64,000 bases of DNA from Geodermatophilus pulveris (lineage in GTDB: Bacteria > Actinomycetota > Actinomycetes > Mycobacteriales > Geodermatophilaceae), in the NCBI RefSeq assembly GCF_900188375.1, contig NZ_FZOO01000005.1, positions 186,001 to 250,000 of the forward strand, in the 5' to 3' direction. Shown here one piece after another: positions 17,866 to 26,262 of the stretch (the first letter of the stretch is position 1; the number at the start of each line of letters is the position of its first letter). Made by a program: the position numbers and the translations under genes. Below the pieces are notes generated by a model. That model was given only the letters and a program-made list of their open reading frames with translations. It ran no database searches and was not told where the DNA came from.

Positions 17866-18354
17866 ATGGCCGGCGAGACCGTCATCACCGTCATCGGCAA
17901 CCTCACGTCGGACCCGGAGCTGCGGTTCACGCCCTCCGGCGCCGCGGTCGCCAACTTCACCGTGGCCTCCACGCCGCGGACCTTCGACCGCCAGTCGCAG
18001 GAGTGGAAGGACGGCGAGGCGCTCTTCCTGCGCTGCAACGTGTGGCGGCAGGCGGCGGAGAACGTCGCCGAGTCGCTGACCCGCGGGTCGCGGGTCATCG
18101 TCTCGGGCCGCCTCAAGCAGCGGTCGTTCGAGACCAAGGAGGGCGAGAAGCGCACCGTCGTCGAGCTCGAGGTCGACGAGATCGGCCCGTCGCTCCGCTA
18201 CGCCACCGCGAAGGTCACCAAGGCCTCCCGCGGCGAGGGCGGCGGTGGCGGCTTCGGCGGCGGCGGTGGCGGTGGCGGCTTCGGTGGGGGCGGCGGCGGG
18301 TCCAGCGACCCGTGGTCCACCCCGGCGCCGTCGTCCGACGAGCCCCCCTTCTGA
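17866..18354 (+). CDS. ssb: Single-stranded DNA-binding protein
   Basis: A 162-residue SSB with an OB-fold ([52 protein letters not shown]), a long glycine-rich linker and the acidic tail ending DEPPF that recruits replication and repair partners. It coats single-stranded DNA at the fork. The ATG is 2 nt after the rpsF stop. The gene is followed by two nested hairpins before rpsR, which may modulate expression of the downstream genes. Confidence 0.97.
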   Translation: MAGETVITVIGNLTSDPELRFTPSGAAVANFTVASTPRTFDRQSQEWKDGEALFLRCNVWRQAAENVAESLTRGSRVIVSGRLKQRSFETKEGEKRTVVELEVDEIGPSLRYATAKVTKASRGEGGGGGFGGGGGGGGFGGGGGGSSDPWSTPAPSSDEPPF

Positions 18355-18355
18355 A

Positions 18356-18412
18356 CAAGGGCCCCGTCCTCCTCACCCCTCGCAGGCTCGGGGTGAGCCT
18401 CTGGACGGGGCC
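18356..18412. repeat. Interspersed nested-hairpin element, copy B
   Basis: It starts 2 nt after the ssb stop. The outer stem is GGCCCCGTCC (18360-18369) / GGACGGGGCC (18403-18412). The inner stem is CTCACCCC (18372-18379) / GGGGTGAG (18390-18397), closing the loop TCGCAGGCTC. The loop is identical to copy A at 11863-11872, while both stems differ but remain complementary. Confidence 0.7.
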
Positions 18413-18413
18413 G

Positions 18414-18462
18414 CCCCTCGCCCCCACGCCTCGCTCCGCCCGGCGTGGGCCCCTGCGAGGGG
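18414..18462. repeat. Second nested hairpin between ssb and rpsR
   Basis: Outer arms CCCCTCGC (18414-18421) / GCGAGGGG (18455-18462). Inner arms CCCACGCC (18423-18430) / GGCGTGGG (18442-18449). It directly follows copy B, has the same nested layout but a different loop, and ends 33 nt before the rpsR start. Confidence 0.6.
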
Positions 18463-18495
18463 GTCGTTCCACCCCATCACTTCCTGGAGAACCCA

Positions 18496-18732
18496 GTGCC
18501 CAAGCCCCCCGTCCGGAAGCCCAAGAAGAAGGTCTGCCAGTTCTGCAAGGACAAGGCGACCTACATCGACTACAAGGACACGACCCTGCTGCGGAAGTTC
18601 ATCTCCGACCGCGGCAAGATCCGTGCCCGCCGCGTCAGCGGCAACTGCAGCCAGCACCAGCGGGACGTCGCCGTGGCCGTGAAGAACAGCCGCGAGATGG
18701 CCCTGCTGCCCTACACCTCGACGGCGCGCTGA
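18496..18732 (+). CDS. rpsR: 30S ribosomal protein S18 (zinc-binding form)
   Basis: A 78-residue S18 with the zinc ligands C14, C17, C51 and H54 of the C+ form. Many actinobacteria also carry a zinc-independent S18 paralogue for zinc starvation. Conserved [26 protein letters not shown] is present. The GTG at 18496 is preceded by GGAGA. rplI follows 2 nt after the stop. Confidence 0.97.
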   Translation: MPKPPVRKPKKKVCQFCKDKATYIDYKDTTLLRKFISDRGKIRARRVSGNCSQHQRDVAVAVKNSREMALLPYTSTAR

Positions 18733-18734
18733 CC

Positions 18735-19190
18735 ATGAGCACCCAGAAGCTGATCCTGACGCAGGAGGTCACCGGTCTCGGGTCCTCCGGTGACACGGTG
18801 GAGGTCAAGGGCGGGTACGCCCGCAACTACCTCCTGCCCCGCGGCCTGGCCATCAGGGCCACCCGCGGTGCCGAGAAGCAGGTCGAGTCGCTGCGCCGGG
18901 CGCGGGCCACCCGCGAGGTGCGCTCGCACGAGGAGGCGCAGGCCGTGGCCGGGCGCCTGTCCGGCCTCACGGTGCAGGTGCCGGCGCGCGCCGGTGAGGG
19001 CGGCCGGCTGTTCGGCCGCATCACCACCGCCGACGTCGTCAACGCCGTGACCGCCGCCGGCGGCCCCGACCTCGACCGGCGCCGGGTGGAGCTGCCCAGC
19101 AGCATCAAGACCACCGGCCAGCACACGGTCACCGTCCGGGTCCACTCCGACGTGACCGCGCAGCTGACCATCGAGGTCGTCCCGGGCTGA
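18735..19190 (+). CDS. rplI: 50S ribosomal protein L9
   Basis: A 151-residue L9 protein with the normal N-terminal domain (KLILTQEVTGLGSSGDTVEVKGGYARNYLLP split over residues ~5-35), a long central helix and the C-terminal RNA-binding domain (GRLFGRITTADVVNAV). It is last in the rpsF operon and is followed by a 40-bp perfect palindrome. Confidence 0.97.
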   Translation: MSTQKLILTQEVTGLGSSGDTVEVKGGYARNYLLPRGLAIRATRGAEKQVESLRRARATREVRSHEEAQAVAGRLSGLTVQVPARAGEGGRLFGRITTADVVNAVTAAGGPDLDRRRVELPSSIKTTGQHTVTVRVHSDVTAQLTIEVVPG

Positions 19191-19219
19191 GGGAGGCCCC
19201 TCACGGGACTCCCAGCACC

Positions 19220-19259
19220 CCGCGGGGGGCGCCGGACCGCGGTCCGGCGCCCCCCGCGG
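19220..19259. terminator. Terminator of the rpsF-rplI operon
   Basis: A 40-bp perfect palindrome, starting CCGCGGGGGGCGCCGG and ending with its exact complement, lies 29 bp after the rplI stop. It can form an ~18-bp stem with a 4-nt loop. No U-run follows. Confidence 0.8.
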
Positions 19260-19489
19260 CGTCTCCGCCTGCTCGGGGGCACGGCGTCCTCCCGGGCTGT
19301 GGACGTGGGACCGCTGGGACGCCTGCGGCCACCTCCGCGACACGAGACGTACGCCACGGAGATTTCTCGCGGATTTCTCCCGTCCACACCCGGTGGGTGG
19401 CCCCCGTGCAGGTCAGGCGCGTGACGCGGGCGGCGGCGCCGCGGCGTCCCCCGCTGTCTCCACATGTCGACACGTCTGTGTCCACCGAC

Positions 19490-19498
19490 TTGTCCACA
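19490..19498 (+). promoter_or_regulatory. DnaA box upstream of dnaB
   Basis: TTGTCCACA matches the high-affinity actinobacterial DnaA box exactly. It lies about 55 bp upstream of a candidate dnaB -10 box (TAACGT, 19553-19558; possible -35 TTGGAC at 19528-19533, spacing 19), so DnaA could regulate helicase transcription. Confidence 0.55.
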
Positions 19499-19658
19499 AG
19501 TTGTGCAGAAGCGCGTGCACACCGGTGTTGGACGGGTCCCCCTCGTCCTTCCTAACGTCCTCCCCAGCTCCTGAGGTGCGGAACTGTCGGTCCCTGCCGG
19601 TAGGAAGGGCCCGAACACGCGTTCGAGTCAGGTGCACAGCGTGCTGGTGCTCCCCCAC

Positions 19659-19686
19659 CAGGCCCCGGCGGTACCGCCGGGGCCTG
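19659..19686. promoter_or_regulatory. 28-bp perfect palindrome in the dnaB leader
   Basis: CAGGCCCCGGCGGT (19659-19672) is followed immediately by its exact complement ACCGCCGGGGCCTG. It ends 37 bp before the dnaB GTG. It may act as an attenuator or mRNA stability hairpin; no preceding gene needs a terminator here. Confidence 0.45.
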
Positions 19687-19723
19687 CGCGCGGGTGTGCC
19701 GTGAGTGGATGGAGGACCACCCC

Positions 19724-22372
19724 GTGGCGTTGGCCGACGACTTCAGCCGACCGACCCCGACGGCGCCGGCGTACGACCGGCAGCCGCCGCAGGACGTCGC
19801 GGCGGAGCAGTCGGTGCTCGGCGGCATGCTGCTGAGCAAGGACGCCATCGCCGACGTCGTGGAGGTGCTGGGCGGCACGGACTTCTACCGCCCGGCGCAC
19901 CAGGTGATCTTCGACTGCATCCTCGACCTGTACGGGCGGGGCGAGCCGGCCGACGCGATCACCGTGGCCGCCGAACTCAACCGCACCGACCAGCTGTCGA
20001 AGATGGGCGGCGCGGTCTACCTGCACACCCTCATCCAGTCCACGCCGACGGCGGCCAACGCCGGGTACTACGCCGCGATCGTGGCCGAGCAGGCGGTGCT
20101 GCGGCGACTGGTCGAGGCCGGCACCCGCGTGGTGCAGCTGGGCTACGGCGCGGCGGGCGGCAAGGGCGACGTCGACGACATCGTCGACCGCGCCCAGCAG
20201 GAGATCTACGACGTCACCGAGAAGCGCATGAGCGAGGACTACTCGCGCCTCGAGGACGTCCTGCAGCCCACGATGGACGAGCTGGATGCCATCGCCTCGC
20301 GCGGCGGCACCGCGCGCGGCGTGCCCACCGGCATCCGCGACCTCGACGAGCTCACCAACGGCCTGCAGGGCGGCCAGATGGTCGTCATCGCGGCCCGTCC
20401 CGGGGTTGGCAAGAGCACGCTGGGTCTGGACATCGCCCGGTCGGCGACGGTGAAGCACCAGCTGGCCACCTGCATCTTCTCGCTGGAGATGAGCAAGCAC
20501 GAGATCACCATGCGGCTGCTGTCGGCCGAGGCGAAGGTGCCGCTGCACCACATGCGGGCCGGCACGCTCTCGGACGAGGACTGGTCCCGGCTGGCCCGCC
20601 GGATGGGGGAGATCGCCGACGCACCGCTGTACATCGACGACTCGCCGAACATGACGATGATGGAGATCCGGGCCAAGGCGCGGCGGCTCAAGCAGCGCAA
20701 CGACCTCAAGCTCGTGGTGATCGACTACCTGCAGCTCATGACGTCGGGCAAGCGCGTCGAGAGCCGCCAGCAGGAGGTCTCGGAGTTCTCCCGCGCGCTC
20801 AAGCTGCTGGCCAAGGAACTCGACGTCCCGGTCATCGCGATGAGCCAGCTCAACCGCGGTTCGGAGCAGCGCCAGGACAAGAAGCCGATGCTCTCCGACC
20901 TCCGCGAGTCCGGTTGTCTCCCGGCCGGGACGCGCGTCCTGCGCGCCGACACGGGCGCCGAGACGACCATGGGCGAGCTGTTCGCCGGCGGCGCGACCGA
21001 CGTCCCGGTCTGGGCGCTGGACGACAACCTGCGGTACGTGCGCCGGCACCTGACCCACGTCTTCTCGACCGGCCACGAGGACGTCTTCCGCCTCACCACG
21101 TCGTCGGGCAAGACGGTGCGGGCCACGGCGAACCACCCGTTCCTGACCTACGACGGCTTCCGGCCGCTCGGTGAGCTGGCTCCCGGTGACCGCATCGCCG
21201 TGCCTCGGCACGTGCCCGCGCCGGACCGGATGACCGTCTGGGAGGACGAGGAGGTCGTCCTCCTGGCGCACATGATCGGCGACGGCAGCGTCGTCCGGCG
21301 GCAGCCGCTGCGCTACGCCTCCGTCGACGAGGCGAACCTGCGCGCGGTCACCACCGCGGCCCTGCACTTCGGCGTCATCGCGGTCCGGGACGAGTACGCC
21401 GCCGCCCGGTGCACCACGTTGCGGCTGCCCGCTCCCTTCCGGCTCACGCGCGGCCGTCGCAACCCGATCGCGGCCTGGTTCGACGACCTCGGGCTGTTCG
21501 GCTTGCGCAGTCACGAGAAGTTCGTGCCGGAGCCGGTGTTCTCGCTGCCGAAGAAGCAGATCGCGGTGTTCCTCCGTCATCTGTGGGCCACCGACGGTTC
21601 CGTCACGGTGAACAGGAACGGCCGCGGCGGACGCGTCTACTACGCCTCGACCAGCCGCCGGCTCGTCGACGACGTCTCCCGTCTGCTCCTGCGCTTCGGC
21701 ATCTCCTGCCGCGTCCGCCGGGTGCGGAAGGCCGGCTACCGGGACGGCTGGACGCTCGACCTCAGCGGCTGCGACGACCAGCGGCGCTTCCTCGGCGAGA
21801 TCGGGGTCCACGGAGCCCGCGGTGAGGCCGCCGAGCGCCTGCTGGAGATCGTCCGGGAGCTGTCCGGCAACCCCAACGTGGACACGGTGCCGGTGCAGGT
21901 CTGGGAGCGCGTGCGGGCGGTCCTGGAGGAGAAGGGCATGAGCCACCGCGCCTTCGCCGCCGCCATGGACTCCGCGTTCTGCGGCAGCACCATGTGGAAG
22001 CGCTCCCCCAGTCGCGAGCGGCTCGGGCGGATCGCGGCCGTCCTCGACGACGCGGACCTGGAGATGCAAGCGGTCAACGACCTGTTCTGGGACGAGGTCG
22101 TGTCGATCGAGCCGGACGGTGCCGAGGAGGTCTATGACGCGACGGTGCTCGGCGGCCACAACTTCGTGGCCGAGGGGATCGTCGTCCACAACAGCATCGA
22201 GCAGGACGCCGACATGGTCATGATGATCCACCGCGAGGACATGTACGAGAAAGAATCTCCGCGCGCGGGAGAGGCCGACATCATGCTGGTCAAGCACCGC
22301 AACGGCCCGACCGCGAACGTCACGGTCGCCTTCCAGGGCCACTACAGCCGCTTCGTGGACATGGCCAACTGA
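19724..22372 (+). CDS. dnaB: Replicative DNA helicase DnaB, intein-containing precursor
   Basis: An 882-residue precursor. The exteins form a ~456-residue DnaB: N-terminal domain (PPQDVAAEQSVLGGMLLSKDAIADV), RecA-type domain with Walker A ARPGVGKST (K230), and the IDYLQLM and SQLNRGSEQR motifs. The C-terminal SIEQDADMVMMIHRE block follows the intein. A 426-residue intein (residues 398-823) interrupts the conserved RESG/SIEQDAD sequence. After splicing it is the hexameric 5'-3' fork helicase. GTG 19724 is chosen because GGAGG lies 8 nt upstream and the mycobacterial N-terminus aligns; longer in-frame starts at 19694 and 19709 are less likely. Confidence 0.95.
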   Translation: MALADDFSRPTPTAPAYDRQPPQDVAAEQSVLGGMLLSKDAIADVVEVLGGTDFYRPAHQVIFDCILDLYGRGEPADAITVAAELNRTDQLSKMGGAVYLHTLIQSTPTAANAGYYAAIVAEQAVLRRLVEAGTRVVQLGYGAAGGKGDVDDIVDRAQQEIYDVTEKRMSEDYSRLEDVLQPTMDELDAIASRGGTARGVPTGIRDLDELTNGLQGGQMVVIAARPGVGKSTLGLDIARSATVKHQLATCIFSLEMSKHEITMRLLSAEAKVPLHHMRAGTLSDEDWSRLARRMGEIADAPLYIDDSPNMTMMEIRAKARRLKQRNDLKLVVIDYLQLMTSGKRVESRQQEVSEFSRALKLLAKELDVPVIAMSQLNRGSEQRQDKKPMLSDLRESGCLPAGTRVLRADTGAETTMGELFAGGATDVPVWALDDNLRYVRRHLTHVFSTGHEDVFRLTTSSGKTVRATANHPFLTYDGFRPLGELAPGDRIAVPRHVPAPDRMTVWEDEEVVLLAHMIGDGSVVRRQPLRYASVDEANLRAVTTAALHFGVIAVRDEYAAARCTTLRLPAPFRLTRGRRNPIAAWFDDLGLFGLRSHEKFVPEPVFSLPKKQIAVFLRHLWATDGSVTVNRNGRGGRVYYASTSRRLVDDVSRLLLRFGISCRVRRVRKAGYRDGWTLDLSGCDDQRRFLGEIGVHGARGEAAERLLEIVRELSGNPNVDTVPVQVWERVRAVLEEKGMSHRAFAAAMDSAFCGSTMWKRSPSRERLGRIAAVLDDADLEMQAVNDLFWDEVVSIEPDGAEEVYDATVLGGHNFVAEGIVVHNSIEQDADMVMMIHREDMYEKESPRAGEADIMLVKHRNGPTANVTVAFQGHYSRFVDMAN
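20915..22192 (+). mobile_element. Intein with LAGLIDADG homing endonuclease in DnaB
   Basis: A 426-residue intein with Cys1 (CLPAGTRV, block A), block B TANHPF and C-terminal block F/G ending GIVVHN before Ser+1 of the C-extein. All splicing residues (Cys1, block B His, penultimate His, terminal Asn, Ser+1) are present. Two dodecapeptide motifs, LAHMIGDGSV and LRHLWATDGSV, indicate an intact-looking homing endonuclease. A helix-turn-helix-like segment (SHRAFAAAMDSAFCGSTMW) precedes the C-terminal splicing region. The insertion point equals that of the Synechocystis DnaB intein. Codon choice looks slightly less GC-biased than the exteins. Confidence 0.93.
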
Positions 22373-22408
22373 CCGGTCGCTGGGCGTCCCGGCGGGAGGA
22401 CGGGAGGG

Positions 22409-22757
22409 GTGGTGGACGCGGACGGCCGGCAGGTGATCGAGCAGGAACTGGCGCTGCTCGACCCCGAGGTCCGCGGCGACGCGGACCGGGTCCGGTCGTA
22501 CCTGCACCCCGACTTCGTCGAGTACGGGGCCTCGGGGCGGGTGTGGGACCGCGCGTCCATCACCTCGGTGACCAGCGGGACGACCGGGGTCATCACCGCC
22601 GCCGACGTGCAGGTCCGCCGGCTGGGTCCCGGCGCCGTCCTCGTCACCTACCGGTCCCAGGCCTCGGACCGGCGCGCGCTGCGGGGTTCGGGTCTGAGTC
22701 CGCGGGCCCGGACCGGGCTGGCTCTTGCTGTTCCACCAGGGGATGCCCTGCGGGTGA
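22409..22757 (+). pseudogene. Decayed NTF2-like (DUF4440) protein
   Basis: The first ~95 codons read as a DUF4440/SnoaL-like protein (VIEQELALLDPEVRGDADRVRSYL, HPDFVEYGASGRVWDR, VLVTYRSQ). The expected C-terminal strand then appears in another frame: GWLLLFHQGMPCG followed by a stop at 22755-22757. The two parts can only be joined by removing one G near 22690. Even then an in-frame TGA occurs where homologues have Trp. Two lesions make a pseudogene the best call. The frame as it stands continues to 22933 with an unrelated tail. GGGAGG precedes the GTG pair at 22409/22412. Confidence 0.7.
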
Positions 22758-22982
22758 ACCCGCGGGCCCGGGTCCGTCCGGCGCCGGTGCCGGCCCCAGG
22801 GGGGCAGGCCCTGAAGACCTGGTCGGAGGAGCACGTCGAGGCGATGGCCACGGCCCGGGAGCGCCACGACTGCGGCTCGGGCGGCACCGCGCCGGGGCAC
22901 ACCCGGCGGCCGACCGGGCACCCGCGGTGGTGATCCCGGTCACGGTGGGCTAGGAAGGGACTCCCCACAGTTTGGAGATCCC

Positions 22983-24893
22983 GTGCAGCGACGACGCGTG
23001 CCCCGGGCGACCTCGTCGGTCCTCGGCGTCCTGGCCATGACGGCCACCCTCACGGTCACCGCGGCCCCGGTGGCGGCCGGCTCGCCACCGCCGCGGCCCG
23101 TGTCGGTCTTCCCCTCCGACGACCTGACCGTCCGCGACCCGGCCCAGCTGACCGGGCGCCGCGTCGCCCTGCCCACCGGCGACTGCGGGCAGCCGGTGCT
23201 GTGCGGCCTGGTCCGCGAGCTCAACGAGCTCGACGGCTTCGACCTCGACCCGCGGATCGCCGTCCGGTTCGACGGGGTGGTGGACCCGGTGGAGGCCGCG
23301 GGGCGGATCCGCGTCGAGGCGGTCGACGGCCGGTGGCGCACCGGTGTGGACCGGGTCGTCTGGGACCCCGGCACCACCACCCTGTACGCGCATCCCGCCG
23401 AGCAGCTCGCGCCCGGCACCACCTACCGGATCCGGGTGGACGCCGGCCGCGGGGGCAGGGGCGGGGGCGAGACGTTCACGACCGCCAGCGCCACCGACGG
23501 CCTGCTGGACCTGCGCCGGCAGATCGACAGCGGCGAGGCCGCCACCGTCGCCGGCATCACCGACGGCGGGCTGCAGGTCGACGGCGCGTTCCCCGTGGCC
23601 GGCACGGTGCTGCGCTGGGCCCGCGACACCGGCACCACCGACCCGGCGCCCGAACCGCAGCCGCTGGCCCAGCTGCCGCCGACCAGCACGCTGGCCCTCG
23701 GGTCCTTCCCGGCCCCGTCCTGGCTGGGCCCCGACGTCACCATCGAGCAGACCCCGACCGCGGACGCCGGACCCAAGCCCGTGGGCGCCGACCGGCTGCC
23801 GTTCCTCGCCGTCCTCCCGCCCGGGCCGGCGCCCGACGGCGGCTGGCCGGTCGCCGTCTACGGGCACGGCTTCACCCGCTCCACCGCCGACGTCCTGCTC
23901 GCCGCGGCCACCAACGCCCGCAGCGGCATCGCGACCGTCGCCACCAACGTCGTCGGGCACGGCTCCGGCCCGGACAGCCGCTGGCTGGTCACCAGCCCGA
24001 CGGGTGAGCGGGAGCTGCCCACGTACGGCCGCGGGGTCGACCAGAACGGCGACGGCACCATCGCCACCACCGAGGGCTCCTCGGCGACCGGCGACGCCGC
24101 CCCGGCCACGTCCCGCGACGCGCTGCGGCAGACCGCCGCGGACGTCATGACGCTGGTGCGCGCGGTCGGCGGCACCGACGTCGACGCCGACGGGTCGGCC
24201 GACCTGTCCGGCGAGGACGTCACCTACTTCGGGCAGAGCTTCGGCGGCATCTACGGCACCATGCTGACCGGCGCCGACGAGACGGTCGCCCGCTCGGTGC
24301 TCAACGTGCCCGGCGGCCCGATCAGCGAGATCACGCGGCTGTCGCCCGCCTTCCGGCCGGGGACGGAGGCCGCCCTGGCGGCCGCCGGGCTGCTCAACAG
24401 CGACGACCCGACCCGCAACCGCTTCCAGGAGCAGATGCCCCTGCGCGGCGAGGGGCCGGTGACGGTGACCGTGCCGGGTGCGGTGGAGATCCAGGAGTAC
24501 CTGGCGCGGGCCACCTGGCTGTCCCGCGCCGGCAGCCCGGAGACCTTCGCCCCGCTCATCGAGCCGGAGCGGGTGGTGTTCCAGGTGGCGTTCGGGGACC
24601 AGACGGTGCCCAACCCGACGTCCTACACGGTCGTCGACGCCGGGGACCTGTGGTCGCGCACCAGCCTCTACCGCAACGACCGCACGCCGCAGGCGGGCCT
24701 CAACCCGCACGGCTTCCTGCTCGACCCGCGGTTCTCCCCCGGGACGCAGCAGGCCCAGCAGCAGGTGGCCGCCTTCCTCGGTGACGGGGAGGTCGTCGAC
24801 CCCGACGGTTCGCTGCCGGTGTGGGAGGTGCCGATCAGTGACCCGGCGCTGCTGCTGCCGCTGAACTACCCCTCGCCCGCGACGCGGCCCTGA
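22983..24893 (+). CDS. Secreted alpha/beta-hydrolase (lipase/esterase-like) with Ca-binding-like loops
   Basis: A 636-residue exported protein with an N-terminal signal peptide (cleavage probably near residue 33), an Ig-like/lipase N-domain to ~260, then an alpha/beta hydrolase domain. The nucleophile elbow is GQSFGG (S419). Likely acid and base are D539 (AFGDQTVPN) and H576 (LNPHGFL). Two Asp-rich loops, DQNGDGTIATTEG and DVDADGSADLSGED, resemble EF-hand/dockerin calcium sites and sit inside the hydrolase domain before the nucleophile. Substrate is unknown. The GTG is preceded by GGAGA. Confidence 0.75.
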   Translation: MQRRRVPRATSSVLGVLAMTATLTVTAAPVAAGSPPPRPVSVFPSDDLTVRDPAQLTGRRVALPTGDCGQPVLCGLVRELNELDGFDLDPRIAVRFDGVVDPVEAAGRIRVEAVDGRWRTGVDRVVWDPGTTTLYAHPAEQLAPGTTYRIRVDAGRGGRGGGETFTTASATDGLLDLRRQIDSGEAATVAGITDGGLQVDGAFPVAGTVLRWARDTGTTDPAPEPQPLAQLPPTSTLALGSFPAPSWLGPDVTIEQTPTADAGPKPVGADRLPFLAVLPPGPAPDGGWPVAVYGHGFTRSTADVLLAAATNARSGIATVATNVVGHGSGPDSRWLVTSPTGERELPTYGRGVDQNGDGTIATTEGSSATGDAAPATSRDALRQTAADVMTLVRAVGGTDVDADGSADLSGEDVTYFGQSFGGIYGTMLTGADETVARSVLNVPGGPISEITRLSPAFRPGTEAALAAAGLLNSDDPTRNRFQEQMPLRGEGPVTVTVPGAVEIQEYLARATWLSRAGSPETFAPLIEPERVVFQVAFGDQTVPNPTSYTVVDAGDLWSRTSLYRNDRTPQAGLNPHGFLLDPRFSPGTQQAQQQVAAFLGDGEVVDPDGSLPVWEVPISDPALLLPLNYPSPATRP

Positions 24894-24932
24894 CCGGCGG
24901 GAGCCACTGATCGGCGGACCAGGACGGATGGA

Positions 24933-24973
24933 CGCCAGGGGCCCGGAACCGTGTCGGTTCCGGGCCCCTGGCG
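24933..24973. terminator. Bidirectional hairpin terminator
   Basis: Perfect 18-bp arms, CGCCAGGGGCCCGGAACC (24933-24950) and its complement (24956-24973), close a 5-nt loop. It lies between the convergent hydrolase and desaturase genes. Confidence 0.85.
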
Positions 24974-25001
24974 TTCGACGGTCACCCGAGGGCGGCGTTC
25001 C

Positions 25002-26237
25002 TCAGGCCTCGGCGGCGGCCGCGGCCCGCGTCAGGCGCACGCCGGCGGTCAGCTTGCGCTGCAGGGTGCGGCGGACCTTGGGACTGCCCGTGGTCATCTT
25101 GTAGAGCACCGCCAGCTGCGGCAGCAGGTTGCGGCGGTTGGTCAGCTCCAGCCAGCCGTTCGGCAGCGACAACCGGATGATCTTGTGCCAGGCCGAGCCG
25201 ACCTGCTGGGGCAGCGGCGCGGTGTGGTAGTTCAGCCCGTAGCGGTCGAACAGGTCCCGGATCCGCGGCGCGATCTCGGCGTACCGGTTGCTCGGCAGGT
25301 CCGGGAACAGGTGGTGCTCGATCTGGTGGGACAGGTTCCCGGTCATGACGTGCATCGCCTTGGACCCGGAGATGTTCGCCGAGCCGAGCATCTGGCGCAG
25401 GTACCACTCGCCGCGGGTCTCGCCCTCGATCGACTTCTTCTCGAAGGTCTCGACGCCCTCGGGGAAGTGGCCGCACAGGATGACGGAGTTCGTCCACAGG
25501 TTGCGGACCAGGTTGGCGGTGAAGTTGGCCGCCAGCGTGGAGAGGAAGTTCGGGCCCGACAGCAGCGGGTGGATGACGTAGTCCTTGCGCACCTGGGCGC
25601 CGATCTTGCCCAGCACGGCCTTGAGGCGGGCGCGGAACTCCGGGTCGCCGGTCTGCTTCCTGGCGATGACCGCGCCCAGTTCCAGGTCGTAGGCGGCGAT
25701 GCCGTACTCGAAGAAGCAGGCGTTGATGAAGCTCCACAGCGGCTGGCCGAGGTGGAACGGCTGCCACGGCTGGTCCTCGTCGACGCGCATGATGCCGTAG
25801 CCGAGGTCGTTGTCCTTGCCGACGACGTTCGTGTACGTGTGGTGCAGCTCGTTGTGCGAGTGCTTCCACTGGTCGGCCGGGCTGACGATGTCCCACTCCC
25901 ACGTCGTGGAGTGGATCTTCGGGTCGCGCATCCAGTCCCACTGGCCGTGCAGGATGTTGTGCCCGATCTCCATGTTCTCGAGGATCTTGGCCACCGTGAG
26001 GCCGACCGTGCCGAGGACCCACGCCGGCGCGAAGCCGGAGGCCAGCAGGACGGCGCGGCTGCCGAGCTCGAGCTTGCGGTGGACGTCGATCACCTTGCGG
26101 ATGTAGCGGGCGTCGGCCTCGCCACGGGTGTCGATGACGCTCTGCCGGATGTCGTCGAGCTCCTTGCCGAGGAGCTCGATGTCCTCGGGGGTGAGGTGCT
26201 CGATCGGGTTGTCGGCCTTCTTCTGCAGCACGGTCAT
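25002..26237 (-). CDS. Membrane fatty acid (acyl-CoA) desaturase, DesA3-like
   Basis: A 411-residue membrane desaturase with the three histidine boxes of the di-iron family: H93-NIL-H97, H128-NEL-H132-H133 and H304-QIE-H308-H309. Two hydrophobic regions flank them. It introduces a double bond into an acyl chain using electrons from a reductase. The adjacent gene (26263-27363) encodes a flavin/2Fe-2S reductase, the same pairing as mycobacterial DesA3 and Rv3230c. The ATG at 26237 (MTVLQKK) has GGGAG upstream and lies 25 bp after the reductase stop. Confidence 0.92.
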   Translation of the reverse strand: MTVLQKKADNPIEHLTPEDIELLGKELDDIRQSVIDTRGEADARYIRKVIDVHRKLELGSRAVLLASGFAPAWVLGTVGLTVAKILENMEIGHNILHGQWDWMRDPKIHSTTWEWDIVSPADQWKHSHNELHHTYTNVVGKDNDLGYGIMRVDEDQPWQPFHLGQPLWSFINACFFEYGIAAYDLELGAVIARKQTGDPEFRARLKAVLGKIGAQVRKDYVIHPLLSGPNFLSTLAANFTANLVRNLWTNSVILCGHFPEGVETFEKKSIEGETRGEWYLRQMLGSANISGSKAMHVMTGNLSHQIEHHLFPDLPSNRYAEIAPRIRDLFDRYGLNYHTAPLPQQVGSAWHKIIRLSLPNGWLELTNRRNLLPQLAVLYKMTTGSPKVRRTLQRKLTAGVRLTRAAAAAEA

Positions 26238-26262
26238 GCGGGGCTCCCAGCGGTCTCGGGGG

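Larger units (their letters stand above)
19260..19723. other. Gene-free region upstream of dnaB with DnaA box
   Basis: About 460 bp without a convincing gene. Visible contents are an AT-richer spot with GATTTCTC repeated 11 bp apart (19361 and 19372), a perfect DnaA box TTGTCCACA (19490-19498) with a weaker TTGTGCAGA just after it (19501-19509), a possible promoter, and a 28-bp palindrome before the start of dnaB. The single strong DnaA box argues for regulation of dnaB rather than oriC itself. Confidence 0.5.

Noticed and set aside
19560-19640. tRNA-like GTTCGAGTC at 19621
   Set aside because: The flanking bases do not form a T-arm stem, and no acceptor, D or anticodon arms can be drawn.
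19261-19723. Possible oriC
   Set aside because: Only one perfect DnaA box and one weak neighbour are present, and there is no dense box cluster or long AT-rich region. The gene order places oriC beyond the left edge near dnaA.
22758-22982. Peptide-like stretch LKTWSEEHVEAMATARERHDCG after the pseudogene
   Set aside because: It is only the continuation of the shifted frame, has no start or Shine-Dalgarno of its own, and matches no family I recognise.
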